Shown here one piece after another: positions 38,392 through 45,369 of a stretch of 46,226 nt of DNA. How positions within the stretch are numbered: the stretch's first letter is position 1; the number at the start of each line of letters is the position of its first letter. The notes beneath the pieces were generated by a model. That model saw nothing but the letters and a program-made list of their open reading frames with translations, did no database searches and had not been told where the DNA came from. Both the position numbers and the translations under genes were made by a program. Source of the stretch: a virus; IMG/VR virus record IMGVR_UViG_3300009506_000058, positions 1 through 46,226 of that record. One strand, 5' to 3'.

Positions 38392-38401
38392 TTCGTCCTC
38401 C

Positions 38402-39304
38402 TTAGATTGCCCTAATGTCCTTGGCTGTGCAGATTGCTTCGAATTGTCTGAGAACCCACCCCACTATTTCTTTATCGGAGGGACTACCCCAATTCATCGA
38501 ATCCGCATGAATTGTGGTAATGTGGTGATCAATACCCATCTGCTTGAGAACTTCCGCTGGTGTAGGCCTTGTGCTTCCATATCCATTTCCGACCATTTTC
38601 TCAAATTCATCATCCCATAATTCTCGGATTGCAAAAGCCCCTCTGCGATGTGTTGATGGATGAGCTAGAGCCATGGCAATTCTTTCGTCATTCATATAGG
38701 AACCAGCCTTCTTGACTCGATGAGCACATGTCATTATTCCGCCCTTACAGGAAGCAGTATGAAGGGCAATCAGATCTACCGAAATCCCCGTATCTTCAAC
38801 CACTTTAAGAAGCGCTGCCACAGCAATGCCCCTATTGGCCGCCTGTTCTGCTGAGACGAAGCCCAACATACCGCATTCGACACCGAACCTGACGTGGGTT
38901 CCGTCTCCTGTCCGGCGTTTTTTGTACCGGAACATGTGGTTGTGATCCCCTGCCACGAACCTTGGTATATGGACTCTAGACCCGACTGGCTTAATGATTT
39001 TTTTGCGTCTTGAGCCAAGCAAGGACAGGTGGAGTGCGTTAATTCGCGACCGCATCTCACGCATCTTTCTGGCTCCGTCCGGCCAGCCCCGTAGCGCACC
39101 CAGATCATAGGCTTCTTCCCATGATTCGGTTCCGCACCAGCCTTTGTTCCCGGTATTGCGTGAGTCGCGATTGATGGATTCAAGGGTTTCCAGCTCCGCA
39201 TCCCCGACATGCCAGAGATCGTCTGTTGAGCCGAAGATGCAGTAATAGGCGTTTCCTGCTGGCATTCCTGGGACTTTTTTCCAGGTATTTTTCCCGATTT
39301 TCAT
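38402..39304 (-). CDS. Conserved partner of the AAA+ ATPase
   Basis: The 300-residue protein shows WCGTESWEEAYDLGALRGWP at about residues 56-75 and later a Rossmann-like stretch with GIAVAALLKVVEDTGISVDLIAL and AHPSTHRRGAFAIRELW. I recall phage proteins with this W-x-G-x-x-S-W-E-x-A/GW-x-x-G pattern, often encoded beside MoxR-like ATPases (possibly DUF7192), but the name must be checked. The fold could be a degenerate von Willebrand factor A domain; a clear MIDAS D-x-S-x-S is not seen. It overlaps the ATPase gene by four bases, so both are probably made together and act together. Confidence 0.6.
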   Translation of the reverse strand: MKIGKNTWKKVPGMPAGNAYYCIFGSTDDLWHVGDAELETLESINRDSRNTGNKGWCGTESWEEAYDLGALRGWPDGARKMREMRSRINALHLSLLGSRRKKIIKPVGSRVHIPRFVAGDHNHMFRYKKRRTGDGTHVRFGVECGMLGFVSAEQAANRGIAVAALLKVVEDTGISVDLIALHTASCKGGIMTCAHRVKKAGSYMNDERIAMALAHPSTHRRGAFAIRELWDDEFEKMVGNGYGSTRPTPAEVLKQMGIDHHITTIHADSMNWGSPSDKEIVGWVLRQFEAICTAKDIRAI

Positions 39305-40866
39305 TTAGAAAGGACCTCCTCGATTCTCTTAGCATCGTTTTGGTCCATCCATCCGTACACCACCTCCTGGATGGCCTTGCCCTTTTCGCGCCCGGCCCCA
39401 ATCGCTTTGGCATACATCATGGATTGCCGCTGACCAACCACATAGGACATTCCCAATTCATCGATCGTTTCCCGGATTCTCATGATTTTCTGGTGACATT
39501 CCTTGCCTTCTTCTGCTGTCCCTCCTGTGCTTTTGCAAGATTCCTCGGATAATGCCCTTTCCAGGGCCTCATCAAACGGCCACTCTATTGAAATCATCCT
39601 GTTTGAGAACGAGCCGTCTTGTCTCTGTCCTGCTGAGTAGATGGCGTCAGCCCCACTCATTTTGGTATTTCCCGTGAAGATCAACTTGGTGCTGTTCTTC
39701 TTGAAAATAGTTCCTACGGGGAAGGTGATTGTTCCTTGAGCCAAGGCTGCATTGAGAAGAACATTGACTTCACCTGGCGCTTTGTCCACCTCATCCATGA
39801 GAATGATATTTCCATCTCTCCAGGCTTTGTAAAACTCCGTTTCATTAAATTTTCCGTGACCGTCTACAAACCCCGTAAGGTCATAGACAGTCATTTCTCC
39901 ATGGCAAGAAATAATTGTCAGTTCCGTCTCAAAAAGCTCTGCCAACTGGGTTGCTGCTACTGTTTTCCCGCTTCCTGATGGTCCATTTAGATAAACACTA
40001 TGGCCGTACTTCATCCAAAATTCAGCATCCTCGAAATTGGCATGTACCATCTTCAAAGTCGGTTCACCTGCTGTGGTGATCGGAATCTGCCTGACTGTCG
40101 GTAGGGCCGCCTCGCTGAAGACTTGCCTGATCATGGCCTCCATCGCCTCTTTGGTTAAACCCAAGTTCTTAACCGCCTCCTCCAGCTTGGTACCTAGGGC
40201 ATTCACTAGAATCCCTGACATCGCTTCTTCAAGGGGCGTTGCAGGTTCTCTGGAATTTTGCTTCTTAAGGAGTGCAGGATCCACAGTAGCTCCTCCTGAG
40301 AATGACGACAGAATCTGTGTAGCTGTGGGGGCTGGCTCCGGTTCAGGTTCTGGGTTTTGGAAACCAGGCTCGTTCACGAAATGGTGATTTGGGTCGGGGT
40401 TTCCGGGGTTTGGCCAAATACGGTGAGGGTTCCACCTCTGGTCCATTATCGTTGTGGAATGGATAGACTTATTTCCTGTTTTGGACGGTTTATTGTCTCT
40501 AGGGAAATACCTGGACCAAATGTCCATCTCGGGCGCTCTCGTATAATCTACTATCTCTCCGCGGACAAAAAATTGTGTTTTATGATTGGGACCTTTTTCC
40601 AGATTCCAATCATGCCAACAATTGAAAGCCCAAGGCCAGCGAATCGAAACTTCATGGACTGCTTTGTCTAGTTGTTCAGCCGTAATTCCATATCGGTCAA
40701 TCTGGAAAAGGATTCCAAGAACCAGGTCATGCTTTTTCTGGTGGTTGTACCAGGAAGCGTTGATATGAAAAATTGGGCAAACTTTCTTGAGTTTGATCAC
40801 TTTGTCACCCAGCAAATGGACTTTCAGGCTGTGAAGCATGCTTTCAGTCAGGACTTTTGTTTCCAT
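39301..40866 (-). CDS. MoxR-like AAA+ ATPase with a long N-terminal region
   Basis: The ATG at 40866 follows AAGGAGTGGAGG; the longer open frame to 40914 is rejected. The 521-residue protein has a globular N-terminal domain (1-120), a proline-rich linker (145-180) and an AAA+ core: Walker A GPSGSGKT (295-302), Walker B IILMDEVD (354-361), sensor 1 FTGNT with N400 and a likely arginine finger R423 in SFSNRMISIEW. This is the MoxR/CobS/AAA_5 branch, whose members remodel partner proteins that often carry VWA domains. The adjacent gene is the likely partner. The N-terminal 270 residues are unusual for the family. Confidence 0.8.
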   Translation of the reverse strand: METKVLTESMLHSLKVHLLGDKVIKLKKVCPIFHINASWYNHQKKHDLVLGILFQIDRYGITAEQLDKAVHEVSIRWPWAFNCWHDWNLEKGPNHKTQFFVRGEIVDYTRAPEMDIWSRYFPRDNKPSKTGNKSIHSTTIMDQRWNPHRIWPNPGNPDPNHHFVNEPGFQNPEPEPEPAPTATQILSSFSGGATVDPALLKKQNSREPATPLEEAMSGILVNALGTKLEEAVKNLGLTKEAMEAMIRQVFSEAALPTVRQIPITTAGEPTLKMVHANFEDAEFWMKYGHSVYLNGPSGSGKTVAATQLAELFETELTIISCHGEMTVYDLTGFVDGHGKFNETEFYKAWRDGNIILMDEVDKAPGEVNVLLNAALAQGTITFPVGTIFKKNSTKLIFTGNTKMSGADAIYSAGQRQDGSFSNRMISIEWPFDEALERALSEESCKSTGGTAEEGKECHQKIMRIRETIDELGMSYVVGQRQSMMYAKAIGAGREKGKAIQEVVYGWMDQNDAKRIEEVLSK

Positions 40867-41026
40867 CCTCCACTCCTTCTTGGAGTTTGCGTGCTTGGTT
40901 CTGAAGATGGGCATCCACGCGGGCCTTGAGAATTCTGGCTCGGTAATTTTTGACGTTCGACTTTATTCCTAGATTTATCGCCAATCTCCTCAATTGCCGT
41001 TTACGCCATCTTCGCTTCCTGTCCAT
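40844..41026 (-). CDS. Small very basic protein
   Basis: The ATG at 41026 overlaps the previous stop (TAATG); the frame is open to 41074 but that part lies in the neighbour. The 60-residue product starts DRKRRWRKRQLRRLA and stays basic and helical, suggesting RNA or DNA binding. It overlaps the ATPase gene by 23 bases. Not recognised. Confidence 0.5.
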   Translation of the reverse strand: MDRKRRWRKRQLRRLAINLGIKSNVKNYRARILKARVDAHLQNQARKLQEGVEDGNKSPD

Positions 41027-41268
41027 TAATCTTCGTCCCAGTAATATTCCCATCCCCAGGAGCCATTTGGCCACTCTTCCAGATACTTGTCCCTGGTCCG
41101 GTTCAGCTTCTTGTTCTTATTTGGCTTCCTGATTTGAGCCTTGAGCTGTTCTCCGTCGGGAGCCTTTTGCTTGTCTGGGGTATACGTCCCCCTTCCCTTA
41201 AGGCTTAGGACGGCTTCATGAGAGTGTTTGCAATGAGGACATGTAATGTAGATTGTCCTTCTCATCAT
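41026..41268 (-). CDS. Zinc-finger-like protein
   Basis: The 80-residue protein starts after CAAGGAGAAA. CPHCKHSH (residues 10-17) is one zinc knuckle with C10, C13 and H15 or H17; a second pair is not clear, so metal binding is uncertain. A basic middle (RKPNKNKKLNRTRDKY) and an aromatic, acidic end (WGWEYYWDED) follow. Function unknown. Confidence 0.55.
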   Translation of the reverse strand: MMRRTIYITCPHCKHSHEAVLSLKGRGTYTPDKQKAPDGEQLKAQIRKPNKNKKLNRTRDKYLEEWPNGSWGWEYYWDED

Positions 41269-41295
41269 TTTCTCCTTGACTGAGGGGTTTAATTA

Positions 41296-41356
41296 CAGGG
41301 CAGGCCTGCTCTTGCAGTGAGCAGCATGGGAGAAGGGGGAGACTCCACCTGCCCTG
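41296..41356 (-). promoter_or_regulatory. Structured leader: three-way hairpin
   Basis: CAGGGCAGG/CCTGCCCTG closes a region that contains CTGCTC/GAGCAG and GGAG/CTCC hairpins. It lies between the stop at 41361 and the start at 41268 and could be a leader structure, a processing site or part of a small RNA. Confidence 0.5.
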
Positions 41357-41360
41357 CGAT

Positions 41361-41750
41361 TTACCTTACCGGGTTTCCGCCAACCTCGATCACTACCGGC
41401 TTGTCCGGCCCTCCAGGGTAGCCCCTGAATGTAAACCAGTCGGAATAAAGGCTATAAGGGCCGAAGATGTCATTTTCTTCTCCGCCCTGGACCTTCATCC
41501 TGACCATCGACGAAACCATGTAACCGTTCCAGGTAAAAGTCGTATCCGGGGTTGATGCCGACCAGGCTACTTCCACCGTATCTGCTGGAGCATTTGGTAG
41601 AATGTACTGGATCACTCCGCGATACTGAGTTGCCAGGGCTCCTTCTGTGGCCTTTGTCCATTTCCAGGTAACCGGAACCGTGGACTGGCTCCATGCATTA
41701 GAAACCACCAGCAGCACTAGGATCAACAGGGTCAGCAATTTCTTCCTCAT
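41361..41750 (-). CDS. Secreted protein with Sec signal peptide, Fn3-like
   Basis: The 129-residue protein starts MRKKLLTLLILVLLVVSNAW, a typical Sec signal peptide (basic n-region, long leucine-rich h-region) with likely cleavage near residue 21. There is no lipobox cysteine. The mature part is beta-rich and ends in a pattern like a fibronectin type III domain (VRMKVQGGEENDIFGPYSLY). The phage therefore sends a small beta-sandwich protein into the periplasm or out of the cell. It may modify the surface or block superinfection, but that is inference. It overlaps the upstream gene by 53 bases. Confidence 0.65.
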   Translation of the reverse strand: MRKKLLTLLILVLLVVSNAWSQSTVPVTWKWTKATEGALATQYRGVIQYILPNAPADTVEVAWSASTPDTTFTWNGYMVSSMVRMKVQGGEENDIFGPYSLYSDWFTFRGYPGGPDKPVVIEVGGNPVR

Positions 41751-42099
41751 TTTTCACCTCCTTTTTCACTTCGTTCTCGAATCCTTCCAGGTAGATTTCG
41801 AACAAGAGTGTGGCGTGGATGAGAAAATCCGCCCGCAGATCGTCTACTTTATTTCCCTTCAAAAAGCCCCGTAGAGCCAATTCCGAAAGAGTAGACGAAA
41901 GCTGCTGGAAAGAAATCTGAGCCTGGGGACTCGCGCCCTCTTTAGGAAGGAACTCCTGATCCAATCTGATGAAATTCCTCAGATCCCAGGCCATGGTTCT
42001 TCTTTCTTCCGGAAGACTCCTGTCCGTTTCGAACCTGATTCGAATCTCTTCGAATCCATTTCGTACGTAATTCAGATAATCTGAATAAAATTTACCCAT
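41698..42099 (-). CDS. Unknown helical protein
   Basis: The 133-residue protein is helical with a polar N-terminal half (YLNYVRNGFEEIRIRFE) and an acidic stretch (ENEVKKEVKNEEEIADPVD) near its end. It overlaps its upstream neighbour by eight bases and the secreted-protein gene by 53, so the last 17 residues share DNA with the signal peptide. Not recognised. Confidence 0.55.
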   Translation of the reverse strand: MGKFYSDYLNYVRNGFEEIRIRFETDRSLPEERRTMAWDLRNFIRLDQEFLPKEGASPQAQISFQQLSSTLSELALRGFLKGNKVDDLRADFLIHATLLFEIYLEGFENEVKKEVKNEEEIADPVDPSAAGGF

Positions 42100-42541
42100 G
42101 GCGGCCCTTCCTTTTTTGAACCTCCTCTATTAGGTTCTTGACCATAGTAACCGACGGTTCCTCGTCTTTGAAAGGATTTTCTTCACGCTCTTTAAATTCT
42201 TTTTCCAGGATAGATCCTTTTTCCAGAATCCTGTCTTTGGATCTATGTGAGTCATGAGCTACAAAATCAATTCCTGCTGGACTTATCGGATTTTGCTGCT
42301 TTACTAAGTAATCTCTATCGAGTTCGATTATCACTTGAACAAAATCTTCTTTAAGTCCAATTTTCATCAAATAACTTTTTAAGGCCTTCAGACCGAGTTC
42401 AAATATTTCTTTGTCTCCGGTCTCGTGAAAAAGATCCATAGAAATCTTGATATGAGCAATCAATTTAATAAGAGGAAGGGGGTTTTGGATTATCAGGCGT
42501 TGCAATCTTCCCTTAAGTGGCCTTTCAGGCATCTGGGCCAT
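42092..42541 (-). CDS. Unknown helical protein
   Basis: The 149-residue protein begins with a basic segment (ERPLKGRLQRLIIQNP) and continues in amphipathic helices; the C-terminus is highly charged (LEKEFKEREENPFKDEEP). It overlaps its upstream neighbour by 17 bases. The composition resembles phage proteins that bind host factors, but there is no specific evidence. Confidence 0.55.
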   Translation of the reverse strand: MAQMPERPLKGRLQRLIIQNPLPLIKLIAHIKISMDLFHETGDKEIFELGLKALKSYLMKIGLKEDFVQVIIELDRDYLVKQQNPISPAGIDFVAHDSHRSKDRILEKGSILEKEFKEREENPFKDEEPSVTMVKNLIEEVQKRKGRHG

Positions 42542-43160
42542 TTTCTTCCCCTTTCTCTTTTTCCTTTTCCCAAATTTTCTCTAGATCATTCATATTCAAA
42601 GTTTGGATGTTTTCCTTATCAATTCCTGCTGCCGCGGCTTCTTCTGGCGTCATCATGGTCATGGTAAATTCCAAACCATCGAGGGTAATTTTTTCTATCC
42701 TGCTTTTAGTATCTTTTTTCAATGTTTCGAGGATTATCTTTAGGGCTTTTTCTCCACCCGGGAATCTTCTTTTCGTTGCTTGAAGTCTTCCTGTTTGTTG
42801 CTCTGGAGTGAGGCCCTCTTCCCCTTTTTCGTAGCGATCCAAGAATCCTTGGATAATTTCTTCTATGTCCTTCAGCTCCAGATTCTCATCTCTAATGAAA
42901 CTTTGGTCGACGATTACGGTTGAGGCCCAATCCGCAACCTTTTCTACCTGATCCACGTCCAGCCCCATTTCATGCAGACAGCAAATAATTTCATCTTCTG
43001 TTGCTTGGGCCACCATGGGGCCTAGAGCCTGGGCGAGTCTCTTGTCATAATCGTCGAAATTTCCTTGAGATGCTCCGATTACGGTTCTTGATTGCGTGTA
43101 CAACTCAGCCAAGTATTCCGCAATCACTTTCTTACTCCCATATCTCCAGAGAAATTTCAT
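42525..43160 (-). CDS. Unknown acidic helical protein
   Basis: The start is the ATG at 43160 after CCAAGGAGAAAACAAA; it overlaps the previous stop as ATGA. The 211-residue protein is helical and acidic with a short aromatic N-terminus (MKFLWRYGSKK). Residues 166-190 carry a strand motif with several methionines (DGLEFTMTMMTPEEAAAAG). Not recognised. Confidence 0.55.
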   Translation of the reverse strand: MKFLWRYGSKKVIAEYLAELYTQSRTVIGASQGNFDDYDKRLAQALGPMVAQATEDEIICCLHEMGLDVDQVEKVADWASTVIVDQSFIRDENLELKDIEEIIQGFLDRYEKGEEGLTPEQQTGRLQATKRRFPGGEKALKIILETLKKDTKSRIEKITLDGLEFTMTMMTPEEAAAAGIDKENIQTLNMNDLEKIWEKEKEKGEENGPDA

Positions 43161-43309
43161 TTTGTTTTCTCCTTGGTTGGGGTGATCGAATTTCGGGGAA
43201 AGAACCTTTTGATCACGCAATCCCCGTGATAAGCGCCTTGCCGGTAATAAACCGGCATCGTCATGATGATCTTGTTGCATGCTTTACAGACAGGGCGTTT
43301 TTTCTTCAT
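43157..43309 (-). CDS. Small zinc-finger-like protein (50 residues)
   Basis: The ATG at 43309 overlaps the stop of the upstream membrane gene (ATGA). The protein has CKAC at residues 8-11 and H29 and C32 in YHGDC, the C2HC arrangement of small LIM-like or treble-clef fingers. It is strongly basic. Its short size and the two overlaps support a real coupled gene. Function unknown. Confidence 0.6.
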   Translation of the reverse strand: MKKKRPVCKACNKIIMTMPVYYRQGAYHGDCVIKRFFPRNSITPTKEKTK

Positions 43310-43644
43310 TTTGAGCCCCGTTTCGGTTTTTTGAGAATCAGCTCCTTTAAGAGCAAATAGGTCCATATGACTGCAGCCAATCCATGGAGAATCATGTAAA
43401 AGATTTCTCCTGTTTCTGTTGCTTTTTTTAACCATACAAGACTATTGACCATAAAAAATGTTTTAAAAAGAATGGAATACCTGGCAACAAAATCTACAAT
43501 GCTCAAAACTTTGTCTCTCATCATCCTCTTGATCTTGTTTCTTCTCAGGACGTATTGAGTTTTCACCAGGAAAATCTTAATTCTGATCCTGATCGGTGGG
43601 TTGCCCTCCCATCGCGGGATCCATTGTTGGAATTTCAGATTCAT
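43306..43644 (-). CDS. Membrane protein with two predicted segments
   Basis: The ATG at 43644 follows CTGGAGGAAGAAGCAG. A basic N-terminal 40 residues precede two hydrophobic stretches (SILFKTFFMVNSLVWL, about 57-72, and FYMILHGLAAVIWTYLLL, about 82-99) and a basic end (KKPKRGSK). This places both ends on the cytoplasmic side. It could be an exclusion protein or holin-like, but nothing more specific can be said. It overlaps the upstream gene by 68 bases. Confidence 0.55.
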   Translation of the reverse strand: MNLKFQQWIPRWEGNPPIRIRIKIFLVKTQYVLRRNKIKRMMRDKVLSIVDFVARYSILFKTFFMVNSLVWLKKATETGEIFYMILHGLAAVIWTYLLLKELILKKPKRGSK

Positions 43645-44275
43645 CTGCTTCTTCCTCCAGGATTTTGCCGAATCTGTAGGCCAAAATCTGGTCTGCTCTT
43701 TCCCAGATTTCCGAAGGATCTACTTCCATGGCAATGAACGGAACCGTTGAAAGCATTTGTACCATGATGAATTGAGCTTTGGCTCGTTTCCTTCTTTGGG
43801 TTGTATTCCAATCACTTGCGTGTATCCATTTTTCTTTACATGAAGCACAGCAGAAAACTCGTTCTTCTCCCTCTGGAAATGGGGTTAAAACTGAAAGTTT
43901 TTCCCGTTCTCCACAGTTTTGGCACCGCATCCACGTCGAATTGTCTTCTGGGGCTTCTTGAGAAGCGAGATTTGCGGCCACCATAGCACTGAAAGACATG
44001 CCCGTCTTTGCTTGACTTTGTCCTTGTGGATCGTTTTGCGGGGGTTCTCCTGGGTTCTGAACCGGGTCCTGACCAGGCACCTGGAACGGCGCTACCTGGG
44101 TCAGGGGTAGAATTTCAAACACTTCTTCAGTGTCCTGGTCTTTTGCCGTACTCGGTCCTATCTTGTCGAAGACCCTTCCGTAGTGGGTCATTCCTGGGGA
44201 TAGGGGAATCGCCCCTTTCAGGCCCCTTCTCATGACACTGAATGTTGATCCTTCGCTTAGGTCCTGAAATTTCAT
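43577..44275 (-). CDS. Zinc-ribbon protein of unknown function
   Basis: The start is the ATG at 44275 after AAGGAGAAAGAA. The 232-residue protein has a beta-rich N-terminus (FQDLSEGSTFSVMRRGLKG), a linker rich in P and Q (about 68-95), a central zinc ribbon with CQNC (118-121) and CASC (144-147), and an acidic helical C-terminus. The mixture suggests a protein-protein or RNA contact role. Not recognised. Confidence 0.6.
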   Translation of the reverse strand: MKFQDLSEGSTFSVMRRGLKGAIPLSPGMTHYGRVFDKIGPSTAKDQDTEEVFEILPLTQVAPFQVPGQDPVQNPGEPPQNDPQGQSQAKTGMSFSAMVAANLASQEAPEDNSTWMRCQNCGEREKLSVLTPFPEGEERVFCCASCKEKWIHASDWNTTQRRKRAKAQFIMVQMLSTVPFIAMEVDPSEIWERADQILAYRFGKILEEEADESEIPTMDPAMGGQPTDQDQN

Positions 44276-44295
44276 TTCTTTCTCCTTAAAAAGGC

Positions 44296-44355
44296 GAGGG
44301 GAGGATACTATCACCGCAGTCGAAACCACAATGGGGATGCACCCGTCCTCCCCTC
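44296..44355 (-). promoter_or_regulatory. Long-loop hairpin leader, possible attenuator
   Basis: GAGGGGAGGA and TCCTCCCCTC are perfect ten-base arms 40 bases apart, and on the minus strand the second arm is followed by GCCTTTTTAAGGAG, that is, a T run and then the ribosome binding site of the gene starting at 44275. It could terminate, attenuate or protect this message. Confidence 0.55.
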
Positions 44356-44712
44356 TTACCCTTGATTCGGTTCCGGGGGGTTTTCTTCTTTTTTCTCGAC
44401 TCGAAGTAGTTTTTCGATTTCCACTACTCGTTCTGGGAACTTTTTCTTTAAATGGTCCGTGAATCCTCTTTCAAAAAACATTGCCCGGCGATCAGCATTT
44501 TTCTCTTTGTTTCCATTATAATGATTCACCAGCATTTGAATCGGGATTGACAAAAGGAGATTCTTGTGGTCATCTGGAGCTTTGAATTCTGCCAGATATT
44601 CTACATATTCTAAAACGATCTCTGATGATTCTTCTTCCGACATTGAATGGAATGGAATTCCGATAAAAGCGTAATTCATGAGAATTTCCTTATCTTCCGG
44701 TTTTAGACTCAT
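44356..44712 (-). CDS. Unknown small helical protein
   Basis: The ATG at 44712 follows GAAGGAGAAACC; the frame is open to 44760 through a hairpin that I regard as leader. The 118-residue product is helical and acidic with FIGIPFHSMSEEESSEIVLE near the start and a basic stretch (HLKKKFPERVVEIEKLLR) towards the end. Not recognised. Confidence 0.55.
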   Translation of the reverse strand: MSLKPEDKEILMNYAFIGIPFHSMSEEESSEIVLEYVEYLAEFKAPDDHKNLLLSIPIQMLVNHYNGNKEKNADRRAMFFERGFTDHLKKKFPERVVEIEKLLRVEKKEENPPEPNQG

Positions 44713-44728
44713 GGTTTCTCCTTCTTTC

Positions 44729-44771
44729 GGGCGGGACACCCGGGCTGGAGGGTTTCCCAAGTGCCCCGCCC
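44729..44771 (-). promoter_or_regulatory. Leader hairpin
   Basis: GGGCGGG (44729-44735) pairs with CCCGCCC (44765-44771), with inner CAC/GTG and GGG/CCC pairs. It ends 16 bases upstream of the start at 44712, next to the ribosome binding site, and is of the same design as the other leaders in this block. Confidence 0.5.
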
Positions 44772-44778
44772 TCCCCGG

Positions 44779-45099
44779 TTAGGGATTCGGATTGTGATTG
44801 GTCTCGATGACCGGGCCGTAGACTTCCCACAGGACTGCCTCCACATCCTCCAGGAGAGTTTTTCTTCCGGTTTCATCGAGGTTGAGGCCCAGGATATTGG
44901 CTGCCAGGATTTCCCCCAGTAATTCCTTCCTGAGATCCGCCCTGGCCCTTCTGGCCTCTTGGTTCCAGCTGGTAGATCTGGCGCTCTCTCCGCAGAATAG
45001 ACACTCTACCATCTCGGTTCTTCCTCCACAGAAATCGGAATGGATGAAGATCTTCAGGTTTTTCGATCCGCAAATTGGGCAGTTCATAAGGTTGGACAT
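44779..45099 (-). CDS. Lar-like restriction-alleviation family protein
   Basis: Residues 6-55 have the Lar zinc-ribbon pattern: CPIC (7-10), then MVECLFCGESARSTSWNQEA with C33 and C36. In Rac-type prophages and many phages this fold is linked to relief from type I restriction by acting on host modification. The C-terminal 50 residues are helical and differ from short Lar proteins. The fold is likely; the function should not be taken as shown. The start follows AAGGAGATTTAA. Confidence 0.6.
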   Translation of the reverse strand: MSNLMNCPICGSKNLKIFIHSDFCGGRTEMVECLFCGESARSTSWNQEARRARADLRKELLGEILAANILGLNLDETGRKTLLEDVEAVLWEVYGPVIETNHNPNP

Positions 45100-45136
45100 T
45101 TAAATCTCCTTGGTTTGTTTCATGGGGAGCGGCAGA

Positions 45137-45156
45137 CGCCGCCGCTGAAGGCGGCG
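45137..45156 (-). promoter_or_regulatory. Intergenic hairpin
   Basis: CGCCGCC and GGCGGCG form a seven-base stem with a six-base loop between the stop of the 42-residue gene (45172) and the start at 45099. It has the same placement as the hairpins at 2928-2962 and 44729-44771. Confidence 0.5.
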
Positions 45157-45171
45157 GATGACGCTAGATGG

Positions 45172-45300
45172 TCACTTGTTCAGTGAGCCGGGCTTTTTGT
45201 TGCCCGCGAGGAATCTCCCCTTGTCGGCTGCCTTTTCTAAAAGTTCTTCCCACCTCTTGATTCTCGCCCGCAGCTTCTTGATTCTTGCGTTCATTTTCAT
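45172..45300 (-). CDS. Small basic helical protein (42 residues)
   Basis: The frame starts after GAGGAGGAGAACG, one of the strongest ribosome binding sites in the block. The product is a basic amphipathic helix (RIKKLRARIKRWEELLEKA) with a short polar tail ending GSLNK. It probably binds nucleic acid or a membrane surface. No family can be assigned to so short a protein. Confidence 0.55.
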   Translation of the reverse strand: MKMNARIKKLRARIKRWEELLEKAADKGRFLAGNKKPGSLNK

Positions 45301-45369
45301 CGTTCTCCTCCTCTGTGGTTTTGGGACGGGCGTGGTTGCCAGGCCGTTAGCCCGCTCCTACTTAGAACT

